Assembly: GCA_043228905.1 (NCBI GenBank)
Contig: JBHGNT010000032.1
Coordinates: 124,001-188,000 of the forward strand
Reading direction: 5' to 3'
Source of the DNA: Azolla caroliniana
Taxonomy: Eukaryota; Polypodiophyta
Length of the DNA stretch: 64,000 nucleotides
Positions 1-11,600 of this stretch are shown here, piece by piece. The position numbers and the translations under genes are program-made. The notes below the pieces were generated by a model. It was not told the DNA's origin, searched no databases, and worked only from the letters and a program-made list of their open reading frames with translations. Position 1 is the first letter of the stretch. Each line of letters starts with the position of its first letter.

Positions 1-178
1 ATCTTGATTTTTTAATTCCATATCATAGCTCGCGTTGTTGGCTTCGATTCGCATGTTTGAACACAAAAATCCGATATCACACGAGCCAGGTATGAACATT
101 TTAATTTACTCAAGGGCTCCTCTCAACTCCCTCCTCAAGTTTGCTATTTTCGTCATGTCTCTCGACCTGAGTTTGAAA
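1..178 (+). repeat. Representative 178-bp monomer with variable and constant blocks
   Basis: This phase is arbitrary. In monomer coordinates: 8-13 is a T6 tract; 27-51 is the main variable block, with alleles 'gctcgcgttgttggcttcg', 'gctagcgttgttagcttcg', 'gctagcgtttcaagcttcg' and 'cctcacgtagttggcttcg'. Positions 52-83 are nearly invariant and contain an A5 tract (65-69) and an EcoRV word GATATC. Positions 84-85 alternate gc/cc. Positions 86-98 are constant. Positions 103-112 carry the length-changing variants. Positions 117-137 are pyrimidine-rich. Positions 147-155 alternate between 'ttttcgtcat', 'ttttcttcat', 'ttttcatcat' and 'ttttcctcat'. Positions 168-180 alternate 'gagtttcaaaatc', 'gagtttgaaattc' and 'gagcttcaaaatc'. 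No coding potential or RNA gene structure is visible. Confidence 0.95.
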
Positions 179-1523
179 TTCTTGATTTTTTAATTCCATA
201 TCATAGCTAGCGTTGTTAGCTTCGATTTGCATGTTTGAACACAAAAATCCGATATCACACGACCCAGGTATGAACATTTTAATCTACTCAAGGGCTCCTC
301 TCAACTCCCTCCTCAAGTTTGCTATTTTCTTCATGTCTCTCGACCTGAGTTTCAAAATCTTGATTTTTTAATTCCATATCATAGCTAGCGTTTCAAGCTT
401 CGATTTGCATGTTTGAACACAAAAATCCGATATCACACGAGCCAGGTATGAACATTTTAATTTACTCAAGGGCTCCTCTCAACTCCCTCCTCAAGTTTGT
501 TATTTTCGTCATGTCTCTCGACCTGAGTTTCAAAATCTTGATTTTTTAATTCCATATCAGAGCTCGCGTTGTTGGCTTCGATTCGCATGTTTGAACACAA
601 AAATCCGATATCACACGAGCCAGGTATGAACATTTTAATTTACTCAAGGGCTCCTCTCAACTCCCTCCTCAAGTTTGCTATTTTCGTCATGTCTCTCGAC
701 CTGAGTTTGAAATTCTTGATTTTTTAATTCCATATCATAGCTAGCGTCGTTAGCTTCGATTTGCATGTTTGAACACAAAAATCCGATATCACACGACCCA
801 GGTATGAACATTTTAATCTACTCAAGGGCTCCTCTCAACTCCCTCCTCAAGTTTGCTATTTTCTTCATGTCTCTCGACCTGAGTTTCAAAATCTTGATTT
901 TTTAATTCCATATCATAGCTAGCGTTTCAAGCTTCGATTTGCATGTTTGAACACAAAAATCCGATATCACACGAGCCAGGTATGAACATTTTAATTTACT
1001 CAAGGGCTGTTCTCAACTCACTCTTCAAATTTGCTATTTTCGTCATGTCTCTCGACCTGAGTTTCAAAATCTTGATTTTATAATTCCATATCATAGCTCG
1101 CGTTGTTGGCTTCAATTCGCATGTTTGAACACAAAAATCCGATATCACACGAGCCAGGTATGAACATTTTAATTTACTCAAGGGCTCCTCTCAACTCCCT
1201 CCTCAAGTTTGCTATTTTCGTCATGTCTCTCGACCTGAGTTTGAAATTCTTGATTTTTTAATTCCATATCATAGCTAGCGTCGTTAGCTTCGATTTGCAT
1301 GTTTGAACACAAAAATCCGATATCACACGACCCAGGTATGAACATTTTAATCTACTCAAGGGCTCCTCTCAACTCCCTCCTCAAGTTTGCTATTTTCTTC
1401 ATGTCTCTCGACCTGAGTTTCAAAATCTTGATTTTTTAATTCCATATCATAGCTAGCGTTTCAAGCTTCGATTTGCATGTTTGAACACAAAAATCCGATA
1501 TCACACGAGCCAGGTATGAACAT

Positions 1524-4500
1524 TTTAATTTACTCAAGGGCTCCTCTCAACTCCCTCCTCAAGTTTGCTATTTTCGTCATGTCTCTTGACCTGAGTTTCA
1601 AAATCTTGATTTTTTAATTCCATATCATACCTCACGTAGTTGGCTTCGATTCGCATGTTTGAACACAAAAATCCGATATCACACGAGCCAGGTATGAACA
1701 TTTTAATTACATAAGGGCTCCTCTCAACTCCCTCCTCAAGTTTGCTATTTTCTTCATGTCTCTCGACCTGAGTTTCAAAATCTTGATTTTTTAATTCCAT
1801 ATCATACCTCACGTAGTTGGCTTCGATTCGCATGTTTGAACACAAAAATCCGATATCACACGAGCCAGGTATGAACATTTTAATTAACTCAAGGGCTGTT
1901 CTCAACTCACTCCTCAAATTTGCTATTTTCGTCATGTCTCTCGACCTGAGTTTCAAAATCTTGATTTTTTAATTCCATATCATAGCTCGCGTTGTTGGCT
2001 TCGATTCGCATGTTTGAACACAAAAATCCGATATCACACGAGCCAGGTATGAACATTTTAATTTACTCAAGGGCTCCTCTCAACTCCCTCCTCAAGTTTG
2101 CTATTTTCGTCATGTCTCTCGACCTGAGTTTGAAATTCTTGATTTTTTAATTCCATATCATAGCTAGCGTTGTTAGCTTCGATTTGCATGTTTGAACACA
2201 AAAATCCGATATCACACGACCCAGGTATGAACATTTTAATCTACTCAAGGGCTCCTCTCAACTCCCTCCTCAAGTTTGCTATTTTCTTCATGTCTCTCGA
2301 CCTGAGTTTCAAAATCTTGATTTTTTAATTCCATATCATAGCTAGCGTTTCAAGCTTCGATTTGCATGTTTGAACACAAAAATCCGATATCACACGAGCC
2401 AGGTATGAACATTTTAATTTACTCAAGGGCTCCTCTCAACTCCCTCCTCAAGTTTGTTATTTTCGTCATGTCTCTCGACCTGAGTTTCAAAATCTTGATT
2501 TTTTAATTCCATATCAGAGCTCGCGTTGTTGGCTTCGATTCGCATGTTTGAACACAAAAATCCGATATCACACGAGCCAGGTATGAACATTTTAATTTAC
2601 TCAAGGGCTCCTCTCAACTCCCTCCTCAAGTTTGCTATTTTCGTCATGTCTCTCGACCTGAGTTTGAAATTCTTGATTTTTTAATTCCATATCATAGCTA
2701 GCGTCGTTAGCTTCGATTTGCATGTTTGAACACAAAAATCCGATATCACACGACCCAGGTATGAACATTTTAATCTACTCAAGGGCTCCTCTCAACTCCC
2801 TCCTCAAGTTTGCTATTTTCTTCATGTCTCTCGACCTGAGTTTCAAAATCTTGATTTTTTAATTCCATATCATAGCTAGCGTTTCAAGCTTCGATTTGCA
2901 TGTTTGAACACAAAAATCCGATATCACACGAGCCAGGTATGAACATTTTAATTTACTCAAGGGCTGTTCTCAACTCACTCTTCAAATTTGCTATTTTCGT
3001 CATGTCTCTCGACCTGAGTTTCAAAATCTTGATTTTATAATTCCATATCATAGCTCGCGTTGTTGGCTTCAATTCGCATGTTTGAACACAAAAATCCGAT
3101 ATCACACGAGCCAGGTATGAACATTTTAATTTACTCAAGGGCTCCTCTCAACTCCCTCCTCAAGTTTGCTATTTTCGTCATGTCTCTCGACCTGAGTTTG
3201 AAATTCTTGATTTTTTAATTCCATATCATAGCTAGCGTCGTTAGCTTCGATTTGCATGTTTGAACACAAAAATCCGATATCACACGACCCAGGTATGAAC
3301 ATTTTAATCTACTCAAGGGCTCCTCTCAACTCCCTCCTCAAGTTTGCTATTTTCTTCATGTCTCTCGACCTGAGTTTCAAAATCTTGATTTTTTAATTCC
3401 ATATCATAGCTAGCGTTTCAAGCTTCGATTTGCATGTTTGAACACAAAAATCCGATATCACACGAGCCAGGTATGAACATTTTAATTTACTCAAGGGCTC
3501 CTCTCAACTCCCTCCTCAAGTTTGTTATTTTCGTCATGTCTCTCGACCTGAGTTTCAAAATCTTGATTTTTTAATTCCATATCATACCTCACGTAGTTGG
3601 CTTCGATTCGCATGTTTGAACACAAAAATCCGATATCACACGACCCAGGTATGAACATTTTAATTACTTAACGGCTCCTCTCAACTCCCTCCTCAAGTTT
3701 GCTATTTTCGTCATGTCTCTCGACCTGAGTTTCAAAATCTTGATTTTTTAATTCCATATCATAGCTCGCGTTGTTGGCTTCGATTCGCATGTTTGAACAC
3801 AAAAATCCGATATCACACGAGCCAGGTATGAACATTTTAATTTACTCAAGGGCTCCTCTCAACTCCCTCCTCAAGTTTGCTATTTTCGTCATGTATCTCG
3901 ACCTGAGTTTGAAATTCTTGATTTTTTAATTCCATATCATAGCTAGCGTCGTTAGCTTCGATTTGCATGTTTGAACACAAAAATCCGATATCACACGACC
4001 CAGGTATGAACATTTTAATCTACTCAAGGGCTCCTCTCAACTCCCTCCTCAAGTTTGCTATTTTCGTCATGTCTCTCGACCTGAGTTTCAAAATCTTGAT
4101 TTTTTAATTCCATATCATACCTCACGTAGTTGGCTTCGATTCGCATGTTTGAACACAAAAAGCCGATATCACACGAGCCAGGTATGAACATTTTAATTAC
4201 TTAAGGGCTCCTCTCAACTCCCTCCTCAAGTTTGCTATTTTCGTCATGTCTCTCGACCTGAGTTTCAAAATCTTGATTTTTTAATTCCATATCATACCTC
4301 ACGTAGTTGGCTTCGATTCGCATGTTTGAACACAAAAATCCGATATCACACGAGCCAGGTATGAACATTTTAATTAACTCAAGGGCTGTTCTCAACTCAC
4401 TCCTCAAATTTGCTATTTTCGTCATGTCTCTCGACCTGAGTTTCAAAATCTTGATTTTTTAATTCCATATCATAGCTCGCGTTGTTGGCTTCGATTCGCA

Positions 4501-7500
4501 TGTTTGAACACAAAAATCCGATATCACACGAGCCAGGTATGAACATTTTAATTTACTCAAGGGCTCCTCTCAACTCCCTCCTCAAGTTTGCTATTTTCGT
4601 CATGTCTCTCGACCTGAGTTTGAAATTCTTGATTTTTTAATTCCATATCATAGCTAGCGTTGTTAGCTTCGATTTGCATGTTTGAACACAAAAATCCGAT
4701 ATCACACGACCCAGGTATGAACATTTTAATCTACTCAAGGGCTCCTCTCAACTCCCTCCTCAAGTTTGCTATTTTCTTCATGTCTCTCGACCTGAGTTTC
4801 AAAATCTTGATTTTTTAATTCCATATCATAGCTAGCGTTTCAAGCTTCGATTTGCATGTTTGAACACAAAAATCCGATATCACACGAGCCAGGTATGAAC
4901 ATTTTAATTTACTCAAGGGCTCCTCTCAACTCCCTCCTCAAGTTTGTTATTTTCGTCATGTCTCTCGACCTGAGTTTCAAAATCTTGATTTTTTAATTCC
5001 ATATCATACCTCACGTAGTTGGCTTCGATTCGCATGTTTGAACACAAAAATCCGATATCACACGAGCCAGGTATGAACATTTTAATTTACTCAAGGGCTC
5101 CTCTCAACTCCCTCCTCAAGTTTGCTATTTTCGTCATGTATCTCGACCTGAGTTTGAAATTCTTGATTTTTTAATTGCATATCTTAGCTAGCGTTGTTAG
5201 CTTCGATTCGCATGTTTGAACACAAAAATCCGATATCACACGAGCCAGGTATGAACATTTTAATTTACTCAAGGGCTCCTCTCAACTCCCTCCTCAAGTT
5301 TGCTATTTTCGTCATGTCTCTCGACCTGAGTTTCAAAATCTTGATTTTATAATTCCATATCATAGCTCGCGTTGTTGGCTTCAATTCGCATGTTTGAACA
5401 CAAAAATCCGATATCACACGAGCCAGGTATGAACATTTTAATTTACTCAAGGGCTCCTCTCAACTCCCTCCTCAAGTTTGCTATTTTCGTCATGTCTCTC
5501 GACCTGAGTTTGAAATTCTTGATTTTTTAATTCCATATCATAGCTAGCGTCGTTAGCTTCGATTTGCATGTTTGAACACAAAAATCCGATATCACACGAC
5601 CCAGGTATGAACATTTTAATCTACTCAAGGGCTCCTCTCAACTCCCTTCTCAAGTTTGCTATTTTCTTCATGTCTCTCGACCTGAGTTTCAAAATCTTGA
5701 TTCTTTAATTCCATATCATAGCTAGCGTTTCAAGCTTCGATTTGCATGTTTGAACACAAAAATCCGATATCACACGAGCCAGGTATGAACACTTTAATTT
5801 ACTCAAGGGCTCCTCTCAACTCCCTCCTCAAGTTTGCTATTTTCGTCATGTCTCTTGACCTGAGTTTCAAAATCTTGATTTTTTAATTTCATATCATACC
5901 TCACGTAGTTGGCTTCGATTCGCATGTTTGAACACAAAAATCCGATATCACACGAGCCAGGTATGAACATTTTAATTACTTGAGGGCTCCTCTCAACTCC
6001 CTCCTCAAGTTTGCTATTTTCGTCATGTCTCTTGACCTGAGTTTCAAAATCTTGATTTTTTAATTTCATATCATACCTCACGTAGTTGGCTTCGATTCGC
6101 ATGTTTGAACACAAAAATCCGATATCACACGACCCAGGTATGAACATTTTAATCTACTCAAGGGCTCCTCTCAACTCCCTCCTCAAGTTTGCTATTTTCA
6201 TCTTGTCTCTCGACCTGAGTTTCAAAATCTTGATTTTTTAATTCCATATCATAGCTCGCGTTGTTGGCTTCGATTCGCATGTTTGAACACAAAAATCCGA
6301 TATCACACGAGCCAGGTATGAACATTTTAATTTACTCAAGGGCTCCTCTCAACTCCCTGCTCAAGTTTGCTATTTTCGTCATGTCTCTCGACCTGAGTTT
6401 GAAATTCTTGATTTTTTAATTCCATATCATAGCTAGCGTTGTTAGCTTCGATTTGCATGTTTGAACACAAAAATCCGATATCACACGACCCAGGTATGAA
6501 CATTTTAATCTACTCAAGGGCTCCTCTCAACTCCCTCCTCAAGTTTGCTATTTTCTTCATGTCTCTCGACCTGAGTTTCAGAATCTTGATTTTTTAATTC
6601 CATATCATAGCTAGCGTTTCAAGCTTCGATTTGCATGTTTGAACACAAAAATCCGATATCACACGAGCCAGGTATGAACATTTTAATTTACTCAAGGGCT
6701 CCTCTCAACTCCCTCCTCAAGTTTGTTATTTTCGTCATGTCTCTCGACCTGAGTTTCAAAATCTTGATTTTTTAATTCCATATCATACCTCACGTAGTTG
6801 GCTTCGATTCGCATGTTTGAACACAAAAATCCGATATCACACGAGCCAGGTATGAACATTTTAATTTACTCAAGGGCTCCTCTCAACTCCCTCCTCAAGT
6901 TTGCTATTTTCGTCATGTATCTCGACCTGAGTTTGAAATTCTTGATTTTTTAATTGCATATCTTAGCTAGCGTTGTTAGCTTCGATTCGCATGTTTGAAC
7001 ACAAAAATCCGATATCACACGAGCCAGGTATGAACATTTTAATTTACTCAAGGGCTGTTCTCAACTCACTCTTCAAATTTGCTATTTTCGTCATGTCTCT
7101 CGCGATTAGGTTTAAAATCTTGATTTTATAATTCCATATCATAGCTCGCGTTGTTGGCTTCAATTCGCATGTTTGAACACAAAAATCCGATATCACACGA
7201 GCCAGGTATGAACATTTTAATTTACTCAAGGGCTCCTCTCAACTCCCTCCTCAAGTTTGCTATTTTCGTCATGTCTCTCGACCTGAGTTTGAAATTCTTG
7301 ATTTTTTAATTCCATATCATAGCTAGCGTCGTTAGCTTCGATTTGCATGTTTGAACACAAAAATCCGATATCACACGACCCAGGTATGAACATTTTAATC
7401 TACTCAAGGGCTCCTCTCAACTCCCTTCTCAAGTTTGCTATTTTCTTCATGTCTCTCGACCTGAGTTTCAAAATCTTGATTCTTTAATTCCATATCATAG

Positions 7501-8638
7501 CTAGCGTTTCAAGCTTCGATTTGCATGTTTGAACACAAAAATCCGATATCACACGAGCCAGGTATGAACACTTTAATTTACTCAAGGGCTCCTCTCAACT
7601 CCCTCCTCAAGTTTGCTATTTTCGTCATGTCTCTTGACCTGAGTTTCAAAATCTTGATTTTTTAATTCCATATCATACCTCACGTAGTTGGCTTCGATTC
7701 GCATGTTTGAACACAAAAATCCGATATCACACGAGCCAGGTATGAACATTTTAATTACATAAGGGCTCCTCTCAACTCCCTCCTCAAGTTTGCTATTTTC
7801 GTCATGTCTCTCGACCTGAGTTTCAAAATCTTGATTTTTTAATTCCATATCATAGCTAGCGTTTCAAGCTTCGATTTGCATGTTTGAACACAAAAATCCG
7901 ATATCACACGAGCCAGGTATGAACATTTTTATTTACTCAAGGGCTCCTCTCAACTCCCTCCTCAAGTTTGCTATTTTCGTCATGTCTCTCGACCTGAGTT
8001 TCAAAATCTTGATTTTATAATTCCATATCATAGCTCGCGTTGTTGGCTTCAATTCGCATGTTTGAACACAAAAATCCGATATCACACGAGCCAGGTATGA
8101 ACATTTTAATTTACTCAAGGGCTCCTCTCAACTCCCTCCTCAAGTTTGCTATTTTCGTCATGTCTCTCGACCTGAGTTTGAAATTCTTGATTTTTTAATT
8201 CCATATCATAGCTAGCGTCGTTAGCTTCGATTTGCATGTTTGAACACAAAAATCCGATATCACACGACCCAGGTATGAACATTTTAATCTACTCAAGGGC
8301 TCCTCTCAACTCCCTTCTCAAGTTTGCTATTTTCTTCATGTCTCTCGACCTGAGTTTCAAAATCTTGATTCTTTAATTCCATATCATAGCTAGCGTTTCA
8401 AGCTTCGATTTGCATGTTTGAACACAAAAATCCGATATCACACGAGCCAGGTATGAACACTTTAATTTACTCAAGGGCTCCTCTCAACTCCCTCCTCAAG
8501 TTTGCTATTTTCGTCATGTCTCTTGACCTGAGTTTCAAAATCTTGATTTTTTAATTTCATATCATACCTCACGTAGTTGGCTTCGATTCGCATGTTTGAA
8601 CACAAAAATCCGATATCACACGAGCCAGGTATGAACAC
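1524..8638. repeat. 7115-bp higher-order unit, copy A (40 monomers)
   Basis: Positions 1524-7998 match 8639-15113 at offset 7115 (40 x 178 - 5). Rare markers recur at exactly this spacing: 'acttaacggctcc' (about 3665/10780), 'aaaaagccgatatc' (about 4157/11272), 'ttgcatatcttagc' (about 5176/12291), 'ttcatcttgtctc' (about 6198/13313), 'ccctgctcaag' (about 6356/13471), 'gtttcagaatc' (about 6576/13691) and 'cgcgattagg' (7101/14216). The left breakpoint is 1523 (t) against 8638 (c). The right breakpoint is 7999 (t) against 15114 (c). Positions 7999-8638 of this copy instead resemble monomers near 5330-5960 of the same unit, so its end has been rearranged. Confidence 0.9.
1693..1869 (+). repeat. 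Example of the 177-bp short monomer class
   Basis: The landmark at 1693 is followed by the next at 1870, a step of 177. The missing base lies in the segment reading 'taattacataag' here instead of 'taatttactcaag'. A second short form reads 'taattacttaag' (for example near 4195-4207). Both are almost always coupled to the 'cctcacgtagttggc' allele in a neighbouring variable block, so they behave as a subfamily, not as random deletions. Because 177 is 59 codons, a reading frame stays in register across such monomers. This explains the longest spurious open frames in the window. Confidence 0.92.
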
Positions 8639-11600
8639 TTTAATTTACTCAAGGGCTCCTCTCAACTCCCTCCTCAAGTTTGCTATTTTCGTCATGTCTC
8701 TTGACCTGAGTTTCAAAATCTTGATTTTTTAATTCCATATCATACCTCACGTAGTTGGCTTCGATTCGCATGTTTGAACACAAAAATCCGATATCACACG
8801 AGCCAGGTATGAACATTTTAATTACATAAGGGCTCCTCTCAACTCCCTCCTCAAGTTTGCTATTTTCTTCATGTCTCTCGACCTGAGTTTCAAAATCTTG
8901 ATTTTTTAATTCCATATCATACCTCACGTAGTTGGCTTCGATTCGCATGTTTGAACACAAAAATCCGATATCACACGAGCCAGGTATGAACATTTTAATT
9001 AACTCAAGGGCTGTTCTCAACTCACTCCTCAAATTTGCTATTTTCGTCATGTCTCTCGACCTGAGTTTCAAAATCTTGATTTTTTAATTCCATATCATAG
9101 CTCGCGTTGTTGGCTTCGATTCGCATGTTTGAACACAAAAATCCGATATCACACGAGCCAGGTATGAACATTTTAATTTACTCAAGGGCTCCTCTCAACT
9201 CCCTCCTCAAGTTTGCTATTTTCGTCATGTCTCTCGACCTGAGTTTGAAATTCTTGATTTTTTAATTCCATATCATAGCTAGCGTTGTTAGCTTCGATTT
9301 GCATGTTTGAACACAAAAATCCGATATCACACGACCCAGGTATGAACATTTTAATCTACTCAAGGGCTCCTCTCAACTCCCTCCTCAAGTTTGCTATTTT
9401 CTTCATGTCTCTCGACCTGAGTTTCAAAATCTTGATTTTTTAATTCCATATCATAGCTAGCGTTTCAAGCTTCGATTTGCATGTTTGAACACAAAAATCC
9501 GATATCACACGAGCCAGGTATGAACATTTTAATTTACTCAAGGGCTCCTCTCAACTCCCTCCTCAAGTTTGTTATTTTCGTCATGTCTCTCGACCTGAGT
9601 TTCAAAATCTTGATTTTTTAATTCCATATCAGAGCTCGCGTTGTTGGCTTCGATTCGCATGTTTGAACACAAAAATCCGATATCACACGAGCCAGGTATG
9701 AACATTTTAATTTACTCAAGGGCTCCTCTCAACTCCCTCCTCAAGTTTGCTATTTTCGTCATGTCTCTCGACCTGAGTTTGAAATTCTTGATTTTTTAAT
9801 TCCATATCATAGCTAGCGTCGTTAGCTTCGATTTGCATGTTTGAACACAAAAATCCGATATCACACGACCCAGGTATGAACATTTTAATCTACTCAAGGG
9901 CTCCTCTCAACTCCCTCCTCAAGTTTGCTATTTTCTTCATGTCTCTCGACCTGAGTTTCAAAATCTTGATTTTTTAATTCCATATCATAGCTAGCGTTTC
10001 AAGCTTCGATTTGCATGTTTGAACACAAAAATCCGATATCACACGAGCCAGGTATGAACATTTTAATTTACTCAAGGGCTGTTCTCAACTCACTCTTCAA
10101 ATTTGCTATTTTCGTCATGTCTCTCGACCTGAGTTTCAAAATCTTGATTTTATAATTCCATATCATAGCTCGCGTTGTTGGCTTCAATTCGCATGTTTGA
10201 ACACAAAAATCCGATATCACACGAGCCAGGTATGAACATTTTAATTTACTCAAGGGCTCCTCTCAACTCCCTCCTCAAGTTTGCTATTTTCGTCATGTCT
10301 CTCGACCTGAGTTTGAAATTCTTGATTTTTTAATTCCATATCATAGCTAGCGTCGTTAGCTTCGATTTGCATGTTTGAACACAAAAATCCGATATCACAC
10401 GACCCAGGTATGAACATTTTAATCTACTCAAGGGCTCCTCTCAACTCCCTCCTCAAGTTTGCTATTTTCTTCATGTCTCTCGACCTGAGTTTCAAAATCT
10501 TGATTTTTTAATTCCATATCATAGCTAGCGTTTCAAGCTTCGATTTGCATGTTTGAACACAAAAATCCGATATCACACGAGCCAGGTATGAACATTTTAA
10601 TTTACTCAAGGGCTCCTCTCAACTCCCTCCTCAAGTTTGTTATTTTCGTCATGTCTCTCGACCTGAGTTTCAAAATCTTGATTTTTTAATTCCATATCAT
10701 ACCTCACGTAGTTGGCTTCGATTCGCATGTTTGAACACAAAAATCCGATATCACACGACCCAGGTATGAACATTTTAATTACTTAACGGCTCCTCTCAAC
10801 TCCCTCCTCAAGTTTGCTATTTTCGTCATGTCTCTCGACCTGAGTTTCAAAATCTTGATTTTTTAATTCCATATCATAGCTCGCGTTGTTGGCTTCGATT
10901 CGCATGTTTGAACACAAAAATCCGATATCACACGAGCCAGGTATGAACATTTTAATTTACTCAAGGGCTCCTCTCAACTCCCTCCTCAAGTTTGCTATTT
11001 TCGTCATGTATCTCGACCTGAGTTTGAAATTCTTGATTTTTTAATTCCATATCATAGCTAGCGTCGTTAGCTTCGATTTGCATGTTTGAACACAAAAATC
11101 CGATATCACACGACCCAGGTATGAACATTTTAATCTACTCAAGGGCTCCTCTCAACTCCCTCCTCAAGTTTGCTATTTTCGTCATGTCTCTCGACCTGAG
11201 TTTCAAAATCTTGATTTTTTAATTCCATATCATACCTCACGTAGTTGGCTTCGATTCGCATGTTTGAACACAAAAAGCCGATATCACACGAGCCAGGTAT
11301 GAACATTTTAATTACTTAAGGGCTCCTCTCAACTCCCTCCTCAAGTTTGCTATTTTCGTCATGTCTCTCGACCTGAGTTTCAAAATCTTGATTTTTTAAT
11401 TCCATATCATACCTCACGTAGTTGGCTTCGATTCGCATGTTTGAACACAAAAATCCGATATCACACGAGCCAGGTATGAACATTTTAATTAACTCAAGGG
11501 CTGTTCTCAACTCACTCCTCAAATTTGCTATTTTCGTCATGTCTCTCGACCTGAGTTTCAAAATCTTGATTTTTTAATTCCATATCATAGCTCGCGTTGT

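Larger units (their letters stand above)
1..3524. repeat. 11-monomer higher-order repeat, period 1957 bp
   Basis: The segment 1-1567 matches 1958-3524 at a constant offset of 1957 bp (11 x 178 - 1). Shared markers include 'catatcagagctcgcg' at about 548 and 2505, and the 'ggctgttctcaactcactct' form with 'gattttataattcc' at about 1005-1087 and 2962-3044. Correspondence breaks at 1568/3525, where 'tttgct' faces 'tttgtt'. The left end is cut by the window edge, so more copies may lie upstream. The second copy sits inside the larger 7115-bp unit, which shows nesting. Confidence 0.88.

Noticed and set aside
117-137. Pyrimidine-rich tract as a splice or promoter signal
   Set aside because: It occurs in every monomer and is not followed by exon-like or promoter-like sequence. 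It is simply part of the repeat.
1-178. CENP-B box
   Set aside because: I looked for TTCG-N4-A-N2-CGGG on both strands of the monomer. TTCG words exist but none has the required downstream CGGG.
996-1181. Family of 61-codon minus-strand open frames
   Set aside because: They open only because one T-to-A variant removes a TAA. The frame is closed in most monomers of the same array.
1534-1956. 140-codon minus-strand open frame (repeated at 8649-9071)
   Set aside because: It is two and a third satellite monomers read through a 177-bp (59-codon) monomer, so its 'protein' is an internal 59-residue repeat. No start context, family similarity or codon signal supports it.
5803-6147. 114-codon minus-strand open frames (also 12918, 23947, 30529, 32664)
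   Set aside because: These are the same satellite monomers with a 177-bp variant keeping frame. They are copied along with the higher-order unit and are not independent genes.
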